Notes under the pieces: generated by a model
Databases searched by the model: none
Told to the model about the DNA's origin: nothing
The model's input: the letters and a program-made list of their open reading frames with translations, nothing else
Source of the DNA: CAZLBC01 sp964557575
GTDB lineage: Bacteria; Planctomycetota; Phycisphaerae; SM23-33
Length of the DNA stretch: 44,335 nucleotides
Direction: 5' to 3'
Assembly: GCA_964557575.1 (NCBI GenBank)
Contig: CAZLBC010000036.1
Coordinates: 1 to 44,335 of the forward strand
Shown here: positions 1-10,800 of the stretch, one piece after another
How the letters are laid out: each line of letters starts with the position of its first letter
How positions within the stretch are numbered: the first letter of the stretch is position 1
Translations under genes and position numbers: made by a program

Positions 1-3000
1 ACGACGAGAATGAATCGTCCGAATCGAACAACAACAGCGAGGCGGTAGCCGTGACCGTGAATCAGCCGCCCTTCGAACCGTATGTCTACGACGCCTCAAT
101 CACCGGAATTACAGACAGGGACGGAGACCGCAATTACAGTTCGATGCGGGTCGGCTTTGATGTAGATACCGCTGTGGGCGGGGAGTATTACGTTCACATT
201 TACGATAATGACCTTATGACCGCAGATGATCTGATCGCAACTTCTCCCACATACTCGGTAAACGGCACCGCTGTTGACTGGCATTACGTGTCATTTGATG
301 TTCGGGATGACTGGTTCGAGTGGTCTTCGTCGGATACGGCCGATATCTATATTACAGTTCATGATGCAGCATCGGGGGACGTACAGGATACCTTCACCGT
401 TGGTCAGTGTGCTGCTGAGATGCCTGAAGACGATCATATCACGCCGTTTATCGAATCCTTCAATGTCAATGAAATCGACCAAGACGGTGACGGGTACGCT
501 TCCCAACTGGAGTTCGTGGTGTCCGTAAACGGCGGCACTCGAGGAATTTCAAACGGCGAAATAACGATCGCCGAAGACGACGTCTTGTTCGATGACGATC
601 TAGTTTCGCTTACGGGCGTATCCGTCAACAGCGGACAAACCCGTGAATTCAGGACCACCGTCAACGTCATCGAACATGAAAACCTCTGGGGCGACGGTAT
701 CGAAGGCTGGATACCCTACCGGTCAACCCAGTTTGAATTTACCGCGAAACTGCGCAACGGCTCTGAAGCCATCGACACGGCTGAGAGGAATCAAGACACA
801 ACCCTGGAAATACTGGATAACAACTACACGCAACACCTGGCAGAACCGACCGATCTGGTACGGGGCGGGGACACCGATCTGCAGAGGTATTTTGATTATT
901 ATGGTGGAAAACCCGTTTTGACGTTCGGGGGCGAGTTGAACCTTGATATAGACAGCATTATTTCTCTTTTGGGTGGTGCCGCTACGGGCGGTGCCGCTTC
1001 GGTGCTCGCCGGTTTCATCGACGTTGGGGCCAGTTTCAGCCTCGTAACGCAATTCGACATTGCCGACATGCGGGGCATGTCCGATGATGCCGACTTCTAC
1101 GGCAACCCGGACGACGACATGACCGACGACTGGATAACCGTATGGCAGACAGGTGGAATAGGCTTTTCCGCGGGTGTTTCAACACCAAGCGTACCAAACG
1201 GAATAAACCTGCCGTTCAGTTTCGACCTGACATGCGGAATTACGCCCCTGGCATCGGACTCTCTGTATCAGGATCCGAATATACGCATGCTGAACGGTTC
1301 GGTAACCGCCGAAGCGGGCGCCACCCTCCTGAACTACGAAGCCGGGGCGTCGGTCGGCGTTAATGCGGAAGTAACTTCTGAGGGAATTGAAACGGGTACA
1401 GGGGGCCAGGCCGACATCATCAATCATTTCGACGACGGAAACCTGCTCCATACCGGTTTATCCACATTGACCCCGGCCTCCGCAAGCGTCAACGTCGGTG
1501 TCGAAGGTAGTGGGACGATCACCTATGAAATAAGGGCGGACGTATTTTACGGCATGCTGAACAATGTGTTTTACGGCCTGCCGACCATGGTCCTTGATGC
1601 GATGATTGATATACCACAAAACGCTTACAGCGCGGCGGGGGTCAGTCTTTTCACCCTGATGACAGATGTCATAAACGGCGACTTTGATGTGAATGAGTAC
1701 ATCAGGTTGCCGGGAGAAACCCCCGCACCCGAACCGACACCGTCAGTCCAGGCGGACTCCCTGGAGTCGAATGANNNNNNNNNNNNNNNNNNNNNNNNNN
1801 NNNNNNNNNNNNNNNNNNNNNNNNNNNNNNNNNNNNNNNNNNNNNNNNNNNNNNNNNNNNNNNNNNNNNNNNNNACGGCTGGTCGGATGCCAACGCCGAA
1901 TATGCCCTCAGCATCACGGCGCCCGATGCCCCCGCACCCGAACCGACACCGTCAGTCCAGGCGGACTCCCTGGAGTCGAATGACACGTTCACGGAAGCGA
2001 CCGACCTGGGAATCGTTACCGGGACGGTTGACCGAAACAACCTGACAATACACCCCAATGCCGACGGGTCGGACAACCCCGACTACTTCAGCTTCGAGAC
2101 CGCCGCCGAAGGCACCGCCGCCGATGGCATCCAGATCAGCTTCGACCACGGCCAGGGCGACCTGGACATGGTCCTGTACGACGCGGCGCATAATTCTGTT
2201 GCCGGATCGTACTCGGTATCAAACAGCGAGAGCATATCCCTGGAGGGTCACGCCACCGGCGTGTACTACCTGGAGGTCTACGGCTGGTCGGATGCCAACG
2301 CCGAATATGCCCTCAGCATCACGGCGCCCGATGCGCCGGGGCCCGAGCCCTTACCCGCAGACGGGTTCACAACCTACCGCGCCGTTCTGATCGACGCCTA
2401 TGGAGCAAACAACGACATATATGGAGTGAGTGACTCGTTGTTGATGTCTGAAGGAGGAGAGTGGGTCGCAGACAATATTACCATGGTCGAATATGACGAT
2501 GCGACAGTGGCCAACATTCAGACGGGTATTTATGACCTCGCTTCCGTCACCGACCAAGACGACCTTGCGCTCATTTATTTCACGTCGCACGGAAACCAAA
2601 CCGGGTCTGATAATTTACCGATCGATGAACCCGATGCAGAGGACGGTTTCTTGAACATGATCGACGGAAATATTACGGACGACGAACTCGGTTCGTGGTG
2701 CTCATTATTTGATACTTCCTGGTCCCTCGCGGAGCAATTCGTGATGATCGTCGATGCCTGCCACAGCGGCGAGATGATGGACGGCACGGCGGATCCGGCC
2801 GGGGAAACGGACAACCACGTCATCATGAGCGCGTGCGCCGCCGATGAAACCGCTTACGGCGGCAATCCGTACAGTGAGTTCACCACGGGTCTCGTCGACG
2901 CCCTGACCGCCGGTGCCGTTACTGCCGACCTGAACAACGACGGCTGGATATCGGCGGAGGAGATGTTCTACCGGGCAGAGAGTTTCTGTTCGGAGCAGAC

Positions 3001-5155
3001 CCCGCAGATCGCCGACACCTATCCCGGGGAACTGAACCTCGTTTACTACAACAGGTCGCCGGTCGCCGCCGATGACGCTGTGGCGACATCCGAGAAGAAC
3101 TCCCTGCCAATTGATGTCGCCGCCAACGACACCGACCCGGACCGCACGGACGTCCTCACCGTCATCGGGATCGACACGGCCAACACGATCGGCACCGTCA
3201 TCGACAACGGCGACGGGACCTTCCGCTACGACCCGGGCGGCCGATTCGGGCACCTCGCCGCCGGCGAAACCGCAACCGACACGTTCGCCTATACCATCTC
3301 GGACGGCAGCAGCGGGACCGACACCGCAACGGTGACCGTTACCGTGAATCCCATCGATGATCCGGGTAACGATACGCCCGTCGCCGTCGAACCCATTACC
3401 ACTTACTACGGAATCGAGGCCGACATCAATGTCCTCGGCAACAACTACGACATTGAGACGCCGGATGCCGACCTGACGTACACAGTTGTCACCGATCCGG
3501 ACCACGGCTGGCTGCGCATGAACGATATCGGCCTCTTCGAGTACGAACCGCACGCCGAGGACACCGGCACCGATTCATTCCAGTACACGGTCACCGACCG
3601 CGGCGCGGACGCCGACACGCCCGGGGTCGACCGGACTTCCGACCCGATCACAGTCAACCTCACATACGTCGACGCCGGCTACCAGGAGATCGTCTCCGAT
3701 GATCGCGGCCGGGCAACGTACATCGACGCCGACGGCGACGAGATCACCGTGATACTCGGCGGGGCCGGACAGTTCACCGTCCACCGCAACCCGGTCGGCG
3801 GACAGGGCGACGCCCTCATGATCGGCGTCACCGGCACCAACGACCGCAGCCGGCTGATCATCAGGGGCGGCGACACCACCGTCGGCGATATCAGGGTCGA
3901 AGGGCCGCTGGGACGGCTCATGGCCCGCACCACGGACCTGACCGACGACCTGGTCGTCCACGGCTCTCTCGTCTACGCCCGGCTTGGCGACGTCACCGGC
4001 GCCGACGACGGCCGCAGTGACATCGTCGCCAACGCCGGCGGCGGTGCCCTCGGCCCCCGCGACAGACTAACCCTTAACCTCGGCTCGGTCACAAACGCCT
4101 CGTTGAACACCAACGGCCTGCCGGTCAACCGCCTGATCTGCGAGCAGTGGATCGACACCAGCGGCACGGCCGACGATGCGATCAATGCCCGGTGGATCGG
4201 CCGCCTCCAGACCCGCGGCCGGCGGGACAACCGGCGGACACCCGCAGACGAAACGCTAACGGGGGATTTCAACGTTGACCTGGCCCTTACCGGCGAGAAC
4301 CGGGGATATGCCCTCCGCAACGCCCGGATCAGGGGTGACATGTCCGGCACCTGGGATCTGACCGGCGCCGGCGACATCGGCGTCGTGACGGTCCGCGGGC
4401 AGGTCGCCGACGCCCTCATCGACGCACCGAACAGCGGCATCAGGACCCTCCGCGTCGGCGAGTGGGACGATACCGGCGGCGATGCCGATGCGATCAATGC
4501 CCGGTGGATCGGCCGCCTCCAGACCCGCGGCCGGCGGGACAACCGGCGGACACCCGCAGACGAAACGCTGGCCGGGAACCTGGACGTCGACCTGACCCTC
4601 ACCGGCGCGAACCGGGGCTGGTCGCTGCGGAACGCCCGGATCACCGGCGACCTCGGTGCCCCGGGCGCGGGGCGGACCTGGACGATGGCGGGCGGGCTGC
4701 TGGGCTTCACCGTCTTCGGCACCGTCTATGACAGCCGGCTGCAGGCGGCCGGCGAGGCCCGGCGGCTGGTCATGGGCGCCGCCTCAGGCAGCGACTTCCT
4801 GGCGGGGGTGGACGTCGGCTTCGCGGGCGCCCCGGCGGACCTGGCGCCGGGGGTTTTCACCGGCGTTGACAACGGCATCGGCCTGATCAACATCCGCGGA
4901 TGGCGGCACGAGGGGGCCCAGCCAGTCTTCCTGCAAAACAGCCGCTTTGCCGCGCCGGGGATAGGCCGGGTGCGGCTGACCAACTACGCCGCGGAGGACA
5001 CTTACAGCCTCCACGTCGGCAGCGAGGATACTATGGGGGTTATCGCCTACCGCGACACCGACAACACCGCGAACAACTGGCACTGGTGGCCGGGCCAGCA
5101 GAAGCCGGCCGAACTGCTGTCCGGGACCGGCGCGCAACTGAACGTCGTGGCGTGA
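1..5155 (+). CDS. Giant secreted multidomain protein with caspase-like protease domain (5' end missing)
   Basis: The frame is open from base 3 with no start codon needed before the left edge, so the N-terminus lies outside the window. Domain order: two beta-sandwich-like modules, each with a DxDGD acidic loop (about 100-800); a Gly/Ala-rich region (850-1700); PPC (pre-peptidase C-terminal) repeats around the assembly gap; a clan CD (caspase/C13-like) domain with candidate catalytic His in TSHGNQ (codon 2588-2590) and Cys in DACHSGE (codon 2759-2761); two cadherin-like/VCBS-type domains (about 3050-3660); and a C-terminal repeat region holding an exact 84-bp duplication. The two halves lie in different frames only because the gap is written as 100 N; a 296-nt gap restores one frame. 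Likely exported or cell-surface and possibly self-processing. The protease activity is inferred from the His and Cys motifs. Substrate is unknown. Confidence 0.8.
1720..1983 (+). repeat. 55-bp exact direct repeat flanking the gap (1720-1774 and 1929-1983)
   Basis: The 55 bases ending at the gap are identical to 1929-1983. They encode a Pro-rich linker and the start of a PPC domain (PTPSVQADSLESND). Together with the next repeat this defines a unit of about 405 bp (135 codons). Confidence 0.95.
1775..1874. other. Assembly gap (100 N) inside PPC repeats
   Basis: Exactly 100 N, a conventional placeholder for a scaffold join of unknown size. It interrupts the giant secreted-protein gene inside a repeated PPC domain. 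The sequence just left of it recurs to its right, so the assembler probably broke on the repeat. Confidence 0.97.
1875..2334 (+). repeat. 55-bp exact direct repeat, PPC domain end (1875-1929 and 2280-2334)
   Basis: The 55 bases just right of the gap are identical to 2280-2334. They encode the end of the PPC domain (YGWSDANAEYALSIT). The spacing from 1929 to 2334 gives the PPC unit length of 405 bp. Confidence 0.95.
4174..4569 (+). repeat. 84-bp exact direct repeat (4174-4257 and 4486-4569)
   Basis: Two identical 84-bp blocks 312 bp apart, in the same frame of the giant protein, encode an Arg-rich segment containing RWIGRLQTRGRRDN. The sequence between them is only similar at protein level (LTG.NRG..LRNARI), so the identical blocks point to recent duplication or gene conversion. 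Confidence 0.95.
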
Positions 5156-5227
5156 TGCCCGGCGGGAAAGGAAGGAACACCAGGACCCCGGTGAATACCA
5201 TTTTCAGAACCCTCCCCCATAAAAAAA

Positions 5228-5257
5228 CCCGGCCTCGATAACGAGGCCGGGTTTTTT
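5228..5257. terminator. Bidirectional intrinsic terminator
   Basis: A perfect 10-bp GC-rich stem (cccggcctcg / cgaggccggg) with loop ATAA is followed by six T on the plus strand and preceded by seven A, giving a T-run on the minus strand. It sits between the convergent giant-protein gene (stop at 5155) and tRNA-Glu and can serve both. Confidence 0.93.
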
Positions 5258-5262
5258 GCAGG

Positions 5263-5335
5263 CACCCCTACGGGGACTCGAACCCCGGTCTTCAGGATGA
5301 GAACCTGATATCCTAGGCCGCTAGACGATAGGGGC
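5263..5335 (-). tRNA. tRNA-Glu (anticodon CUC)
   Basis: Read on the minus strand, the 73-nt sequence folds as a cloverleaf: 7-bp acceptor stem GCCCCTA/TAGGGGT, D-arm GTCTAGCGGCCTAGGA typical of tRNA-Glu, anticodon stem TCAGG/CCTGA with loop TTCTCAT (anticodon CTC), and T-arm with GGTTCGAGTCC. The discriminator base is G. CC follows but the terminal A is not encoded, so CCA must be completed by the nucleotidyltransferase. The terminator at 5228-5257 lies immediately downstream. Confidence 0.96.
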
Positions 5336-5417
5336 ACGCGGTGTATCAATCGGCGTCCGCGCCGGCCGGTGTTTGCAGCTAGCCGGCGGACCGCCGTGGC
5401 CCGGATGCACGGGGGAT

Positions 5418-5444
5418 ATTATATCCGCATCCGTTTTTCGTCAA
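5418..5444 (-). promoter_or_regulatory. Candidate promoter of tRNA-Glu
   Basis: Minus strand: TTGACG (5444-5439), a 15-bp spacer and a perfect TATAAT (5423-5418). The spacer is shorter than the optimal 17 bp. Transcription would start about 75 nt before the mature tRNA 5' end. Confidence 0.45.
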
Positions 5445-5524
5445 TCCCATTTTTTCAGGCGGGCGGCCGCCGCGGGGCGCGCCGGCGGGTCCAAATAAAA
5501 CTGTCGCCTCCCGGCCGTCTCTGC

Positions 5525-5530
5525 TACGCT
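5525..5530 (+). promoter_or_regulatory. -10-like hexamer 7 nt before ATG (leaderless candidate)
   Basis: TACGCT, then GTCTGCC, then the ATG of the epimerase gene. There is no Shine-Dalgarno sequence and no convincing -35. The same geometry and similar sequence precede pyrR (38605) and the trihaem protein gene (16570). Confidence 0.4.
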
Positions 5531-5537
5531 GTCTGCC

Positions 5538-6713
5538 ATGCCGATCGTGCCCGACACGCTGGAGCTGTATCGCACCGCCATCCCCATGAAGGCCTTCGAT
5601 CACGCCGCGGCCAAGCGGGAGACCGCCGAGGCCGTCGTCGCGGGCATCCGGTACAGCGACGGGGTGGTCTCGTGGGGCGAGACGCTCCCCCGGCAGTACG
5701 TCACCGGCGAGACGCTGGAGACCGTCCCCGACGACATCGCCGCCCTGTGGGACCGGTGTATCGCGGAGGACATCCTCTCCGAGACGGCCGACGTACGGGA
5801 GATACCGACCGTTCTCGAGGGACGCTGCGTCAATGCCGCCGCGGCGGCGCTGGACATCGCCGCCACCCGCCGGTACATGACCCTCAGCGGCGAACTGCGG
5901 ACCTGCGCCGCGCAACAGTTACTGGGGCGGGAGGCGGACCTGGCGACAAGAATCGTCTCCCGCGTCTCGGGCGTCCTCGGCTCCCGCGACCCGGACAAAA
6001 ACGCCCGGCGGCTGCGGCTGATGCGCCTGGCGGGGCTGAAGGACTTCAAGCTCAAGGTCGGATTCGACGAGAGCACCGACCGGGAGAACCTCCGGCGGAT
6101 CCACTACCAGCTCCGCAAGGGTCTGGGGAAGGGCACGTACACCCTCCGGGTCGACGCGAACGGCGCGTGGGACCGGAAGACCACCCTCGACCGGATGGAC
6201 TGGCTGCTGCGCCACGGCGTCTGCGCAGTCGAGCAGCCGGTCTACTGCACCGCCGGGGAGCTGGGCGAACTGTCGCGGGGCTGCGCCCTGCCGCTGATCG
6301 CCGACGAGTCGCTCCTGACGATCGAGGACGCCCACGTCTTGCTGGAGACGGCCGGGGACCGGGTCTGGTGGAACGTCCGCATAGCCAAGAACGGCGGCAT
6401 CCTGCCGGCGCTGAAGCTCCTGCAGCTCGCCGAAGAGAGCGGGACCACGGCGGTCCTGGGATGCATGGTCGGGGAGTCGGCGATCCTGTCGGCGGCCCAG
6501 CGGCGGCTGCTGCAGATGGCCCCGCCCCCGCGTTTTGTCGAAGGCAACTACGGTCGACTGCTGCTCGCCGACGACCTGCCGGCAGGCCGCCGGTCGCTCC
6601 GCTTCGGGTGGGGCGGGCGGCTGAAGCCGCTGAAGGGCACCACGCTGGGCATCACAGTCGACCCGGAGAAGATCGAGCAGTACGGCACCCGCCTGCTTTC
6701 GCGGGGGAGGTGA
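5538..6713 (+). CDS. Enolase-superfamily enzyme, dipeptide (L-Ala-D/L-Glu) epimerase-like
   Basis: 391 residues, the usual length of the muconate lactonizing enzyme subgroup. The full active-site set is visible: KxK base K171/K173 in FKLKVG, metal ligands D206 (DANGAW), E232 (VEQP) and D256 (ADES), and the opposite-face Lys K284 in AKNGG. KxK plus a second Lys fits 1,1-proton transfer at the alpha carbon of a carboxylate, as in dipeptide epimerases that recycle murein peptides; o-succinylbenzoate synthase and cycloisomerases share the fold and cannot be excluded. No signal peptide, so cytoplasmic. The ATG at 5538 has no ribosome binding site but lies 7 nt after a -10-like hexamer. It is a single gene between tRNA-Glu and a TA module, so context does not settle the substrate. 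Confidence 0.85.
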   Translation: MPIVPDTLELYRTAIPMKAFDHAAAKRETAEAVVAGIRYSDGVVSWGETLPRQYVTGETLETVPDDIAALWDRCIAEDILSETADVREIPTVLEGRCVNAAAAALDIAATRRYMTLSGELRTCAAQQLLGREADLATRIVSRVSGVLGSRDPDKNARRLRLMRLAGLKDFKLKVGFDESTDRENLRRIHYQLRKGLGKGTYTLRVDANGAWDRKTTLDRMDWLLRHGVCAVEQPVYCTAGELGELSRGCALPLIADESLLTIEDAHVLLETAGDRVWWNVRIAKNGGILPALKLLQLAEESGTTAVLGCMVGESAILSAAQRRLLQMAPPPRFVEGNYGRLLLADDLPAGRRSLRFGWGGRLKPLKGTTLGITVDPEKIEQYGTRLLSRGR

Positions 6714-6785
6714 ATAAGATCATTCAACAGGGAGAAGGGAAAAACAGTAGATATTATTTCTTGATTCGAGACAGTAACCGGCTAT

Positions 6786-7250
6786 TTAATCGTCCCGAGA
6801 AGAGGTTTTCCCGCCATTATTACTTGTGCCGTTTCTGATTCTTCCGGCCACCTGGCCGATGAATTTCTCGAAATCGCCAAGGCGGGTCCGGAGGATGTTA
6901 TATATCTCGCGCTCGTCCACGTTCCAGTAGTAGTGAACCAGGCGATTCCTGAACCGCGCCATCTTTTTCAGTTCCTCCGCGAAATCACTTTCCACAATCC
7001 CGTTTTCGGCAAGCACCGCAAAGGCGTCGGCGTAATCTTCCGGGGAACGGAAGCGGTTTTGAGAGATGAGGTGATGTCCCAGGTCTATCATCGCCTCGAT
7101 CGCGGCGATGAAATTGTACTTGGCGCTGCTCTGCCGGTGCCGGTCTTTTAAAAAATCGTCTTCCCCCATGTCGCGGAGTTCCGCCAGCAATGCCGTGCAT
7201 TCCCGGGCGGAACTGATCAATTTCCGCATGCGGTTTGCGTCGTATTTCAT
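6786..7250 (-). CDS. hepT: HepT-like HEPN ribonuclease toxin
   Basis: 154-residue all-helical protein with the HEPN RNase motif Rx4HxY at R101-H106-Y108 (RNRLVHYYW). In the HepT/MntA family this motif cuts RNA, and the partner nucleotidyltransferase silences it by adding AMP to the Tyr. It overlaps the upstream mntA-like gene by 4 bp on the same strand, so the pair is translationally coupled. The C-terminal tail (after about residue 138) is low-complexity and polar. Function as a TA toxin is inferred from motif and pairing. Confidence 0.88.
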   Translation of the reverse strand: MKYDANRMRKLISSARECTALLAELRDMGEDDFLKDRHRQSSAKYNFIAAIEAMIDLGHHLISQNRFRSPEDYADAFAVLAENGIVESDFAEELKKMARFRNRLVHYYWNVDEREIYNILRTRLGDFEKFIGQVAGRIRNGTSNNGGKTSSRDD

Positions 7251-7669
7251 CGCAGGCCTGCCTGCTCAAGGTACCGCCGGCGGAAGGGCTGAAAATCATG
7301 GTATTCCGTCAGCGTGATTGTTTCGAAATCGGATAGCAAAAGCGAATCCCTGTTTAACACAAGTTCACCGCGGGCAACAACGGCAGCGCGAAAAGCAAGG
7401 GGTGCCTCGTTGAGAAGCTGCAGGTCCGTCGGAAACCCGGTAGCCGTTTCCAGTTCCATTTCCAAGGGGATGGTGAAATCGAGCGACGGCGAGCCGTCAG
7501 AACTGATGCGACGGAATTCACCATCATCGAGGTACACGGCGACATCGATGTCACCGGGTGTCTCGGAAGAAAGAAACGATCCGTGTATATATGCAAACAC
7601 CACGCCCCGGGCACGCCGCAGGACGGCAGCGATTACATTCTTTACCGGTTGTGCTGTTTCCTCGTTCAT
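7247..7669 (-). CDS. mntA: MntA-like minimal nucleotidyltransferase antitoxin
   Basis: 140 residues from the ATG at 7669. That start is preferred over upstream in-frame codons because a purine-rich GAAGAAG precedes it and the product then begins just before the domain. The nucleotidyltransferase motif is G30-S31 followed by D40-x-D42 (GSFLSSETPGDIDVAVY). Family members AMPylate the HEPN toxin's Tyr. It is transcribed first in the operon and its stop overlaps the hepT start by 4 bp. Probably cytoplasmic. Confidence 0.87.
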   Translation of the reverse strand: MNEETAQPVKNVIAAVLRRARGVVFAYIHGSFLSSETPGDIDVAVYLDDGEFRRISSDGSPSLDFTIPLEMELETATGFPTDLQLLNEAPLAFRAAVVARGELVLNRDSLLLSDFETITLTEYHDFQPFRRRYLEQAGLR

Positions 7670-7697
7670 CGCTTCTTCACCGTGCGTGGTTCCCCCT

Positions 7698-7728
7698 ATA
7701 CTAAACCGTGGAACCGCGGCCGAGTCAA
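7698..7728 (-). promoter_or_regulatory. Candidate promoter of mntA-hepT
   Basis: Minus strand TTGACT (7728-7723) and TAGTAT (7703-7698) with a 19-bp spacer, ending about 28 bp before the mntA ATG. The long spacer makes it a weak candidate. Confidence 0.35.
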
Positions 7729-7822
7729 GCGGTTGTCGGTGTTCCTCACCGCAACGCAAACCGTCATCGCAACCACGCCCCTTTCTGTAGCGGCGGGTAG
7801 TCATACCCTATTCACCGGCAGC

Positions 7823-10800
7823 CTACTCCAGGCACACCACCTCCCCCGCCGTCGTGCAGATGAACAGGCGGCCGCGGGCGGCGGCCATCCCGTCCCAGAC
7901 CGGCGGGGCGTCGAGGTCCGCCTTCGACAGCGCCTTCCCGTCGGCGGCGGAGACGGCCAGGAGGATACCCCCCTTACGGCCCTGCCACGCGGCCTCCTGG
8001 GCCGCGATCTTCTTTTGCATCGCCGGGTCGCCGGTGTTCCGGAAGGCCGCGTTCTCGTCGACCAGGTCCGGCGGGCCGGCGACAAAGAGCGTCGCGGGCG
8101 CATCCTTCCCGGCCAGGACCATGCCCCGGGCCAGGAGGGGGATCTCCGCGGTCCAGTTGTGCGCGAAGTGCAGCCGGCCCTCGGCCGACCCGCTGAACGA
8201 CAGGGCCTTCCCCCGGTTCCCGGCCGCCGGGCGGGCACCCTCGATCCGTCCGTGGTTGTTGTTCCCGGAGGCATCCCGGGCCGTCCCGTCGTCGAACGTG
8301 AAGACCAAAACCGCCTTGTCGACCTTCGCGGGGTCGGCCATAACGGCGGCGATCTCCTTGGCATCCAGGCCGCGGTGGTAGATCGCCGCGTCGTCGATGA
8401 GCCCCCCGAACCCGAAGGGTGACTTGTAATCGCCCACCGCGCCCTGATCGTCCATCCCGATATCCGTCGCCTGCGCCGGGGGCGCATCGAGGAGCTTGGC
8501 GGCCGCCGCCTGCCCGGCCTTCTTTCCGTTGACGTATACCTGCAGTTTTTTGTCGGCGGTCAGGACGCCGGCGAGGTGCGTCCACCCGTTGCGCGGTATG
8601 CGTTTGCGGGCGGTGACCGCGCTGAGCTTTTTGTCGGCCCTGATCGCGAAGCGCGGCCGGCCCTTCTTCAGCAGGAGGACGTAGCCCTGGAACGGCCCGC
8701 CGCGGGAGACTATCACCCCCTGGTTGCCGTCGGGCTTCACCCACGCGGCGACCGCCAGGGGCGTACCGACGGGATTGAGGCTCGTGCTGTTCTCGACGTG
8801 TACCGCGGTCTTGCCGCCCCCCGCGGCGGGAACGTCTTTGGGCGCTGAGAAGAGGTGGTATTCCAGGGGGACGGTCCACTTGTAGTACTGCGGTTTCCGG
8901 CCGAACCCGTAGACGTTCGCGTCGCCGACGGTCATGATCCTGCCGCCGGGGACGAAGAGGCCGTTGAGGGGATAGCCGTTCCACCCGCCCGAGAAGGTCC
9001 GGCCGTACACCCAGTAGGACCGGTGAAACCAGCTCCCGTCGAGAAACCCGGTGGGCGAAAACAGGTGCCGGCCCTCCCCCTGCTGGTCGGCGGCGACCTC
9101 CATCCGGCTGCGGGACTTCGGCGCCAGGCGGTACCGCTTGCCGTCGGTGTCGAACCGCTGGGACCGCATGTAGAGGTATGTCCCGTCGGAGGACAACACA
9201 TCCGGCAGTGCCACCGGCATGTTGAGCCACTTGACGTAGTTCTGGATATCGCCCTTCCCGGCCGGGTCGGCGGCGTCCAGGACGAACGCCGCCTTCTTCG
9301 TTCCCGTCGCCGGGTCGAGGCGGAGCAGCCGGAGGCCGCCGTCGAGGAACATCGAGCGGCCGGCCACGCACCAGGCGTCGCCGGCGTGGATCAGGACGCT
9401 GCCGTGCAGCGGCCAGATCGATTCCACCCGCCCGAAAGACACCGTCCGCCGGTCGGCCGGCGCGGCCCGGTACCGCCAGGCGAGCGCGCCGTCGGCGGCC
9501 CGCAGGCAGTAGACGCAGCCGTCGGCGCAGCCGAATATGAGCCGCCCGCGGGTGACGGTGGGCGGCGAGTCCACCCGCCCGCCGACGATCGTCCGCCAGA
9601 CCACTTCTCCCGTCGCGGCGTCAAGCGCGCAGACCGCGTGGCGGTCGACGGCGGCGACGTAGACCCGCCCCCCGGCGATGACCGGCGCCGAGAGCGTGCC
9701 GCCGACGGCGGCCGTCCAGGTTTCTTCAGCCGCGGGCCGCACCGCCGTCCGGGCGAAGCCGCTGCGGGCGGCGTCGCGGCGGTACGTGGGCCAGTCCTCG
9801 GCGGCGGGCTGTTCTGCGGCGGCGATTGCGGTCCCGGGTCCCGTTTCGAGCCGCTCCCCGCCGGCGGGCTTCGCGAAACCGGGCGACCGCGCGGCCGCCG
9901 CGGCCACGGCGTTGAAACCGAAGAGCTTCGACTCCGGGTAACAGATGCAGTCGTGGGGCGGGGTGTAGACCAGGCCGTTTGCCGGCATGATGCCGTAGAG
10001 ACAGCCGCCGCGAATCCAGTGGTTGATGTCCCAGTGCTCCTTTTCAGTGTCGATGAACTCGATCCCGGTCCGGGAGACCATCAGGTAATTGGTGGTGGCC
10101 TTGCCCCGGTAGCAGCGGTGGTGGAACCAGTAGGTCTCCACGTCGGCCGCGAACGAGCCGATTTCCTTCCCGGTATGCAGGTCCCGGCCGGTGACGAGGC
10201 CGGGGAACCGGCCGTTCGAGGTTTTGCCGTACCAGACCTCCCCGTTTCTGACGAAGACGTCCTCGGGGCTGCTGTAGCCGGAGGGCGGGTGCTCGGCCGA
10301 CCAGAGCTTTCCGCCGGTCTTCGCGTCGAAGGCGGTGAGGGTGTCCGACTTGGTGGCCCCGCCGGTCGACTTGACCAGCCCCGACTCCTCGCCGCCGGCG
10401 AACAAAACCACCCCGTCGCGGTAGACCATCGTCGGGGAGAAGAAGGACATGACCCGCGCGACACGCGGGACCGGGTCGGTCTGCCACCGGACCGTCCCGT
10501 CCTCCTTGTCCAGGCAGACGACCTTTTTTCCGTCGTGGAAGAAAACGCCGTCCCCGCCGGCCGTCAGGGTCAAGGGCATCACGGCCGATGCGTGTTGCCA
10601 GATGATCTTCCCCCCGGCCGCGTCGACCGCCGTGACCCGGACCACATCGCCTTCCTCCCACCAGGGCGTGTTGACCCGCCGGCGGTCGGTGTACTTTGCG
10701 GTGTCCAAGGACGGATCGACCACGAGGTACAGCGTCCCGTCGTCGTGGAGGATCTCGGTGGTCGCCTTCGTTTCGCCGTACGTGCGGAGGGTCTTGCCGC

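Noticed and set aside
1702..2168. True frameshift or gene split in the giant secreted protein
   Set aside because: The frame change coincides with the 100-N placeholder and disappears if the gap is 296 nt, as the repeat spacing predicts.
5263..5335. tRNA-Glu as an integration (att) site for an island
   Set aside because: No integrase gene and no repeated tRNA 3' end were found within the window, although the accessory stretch begins nearby.
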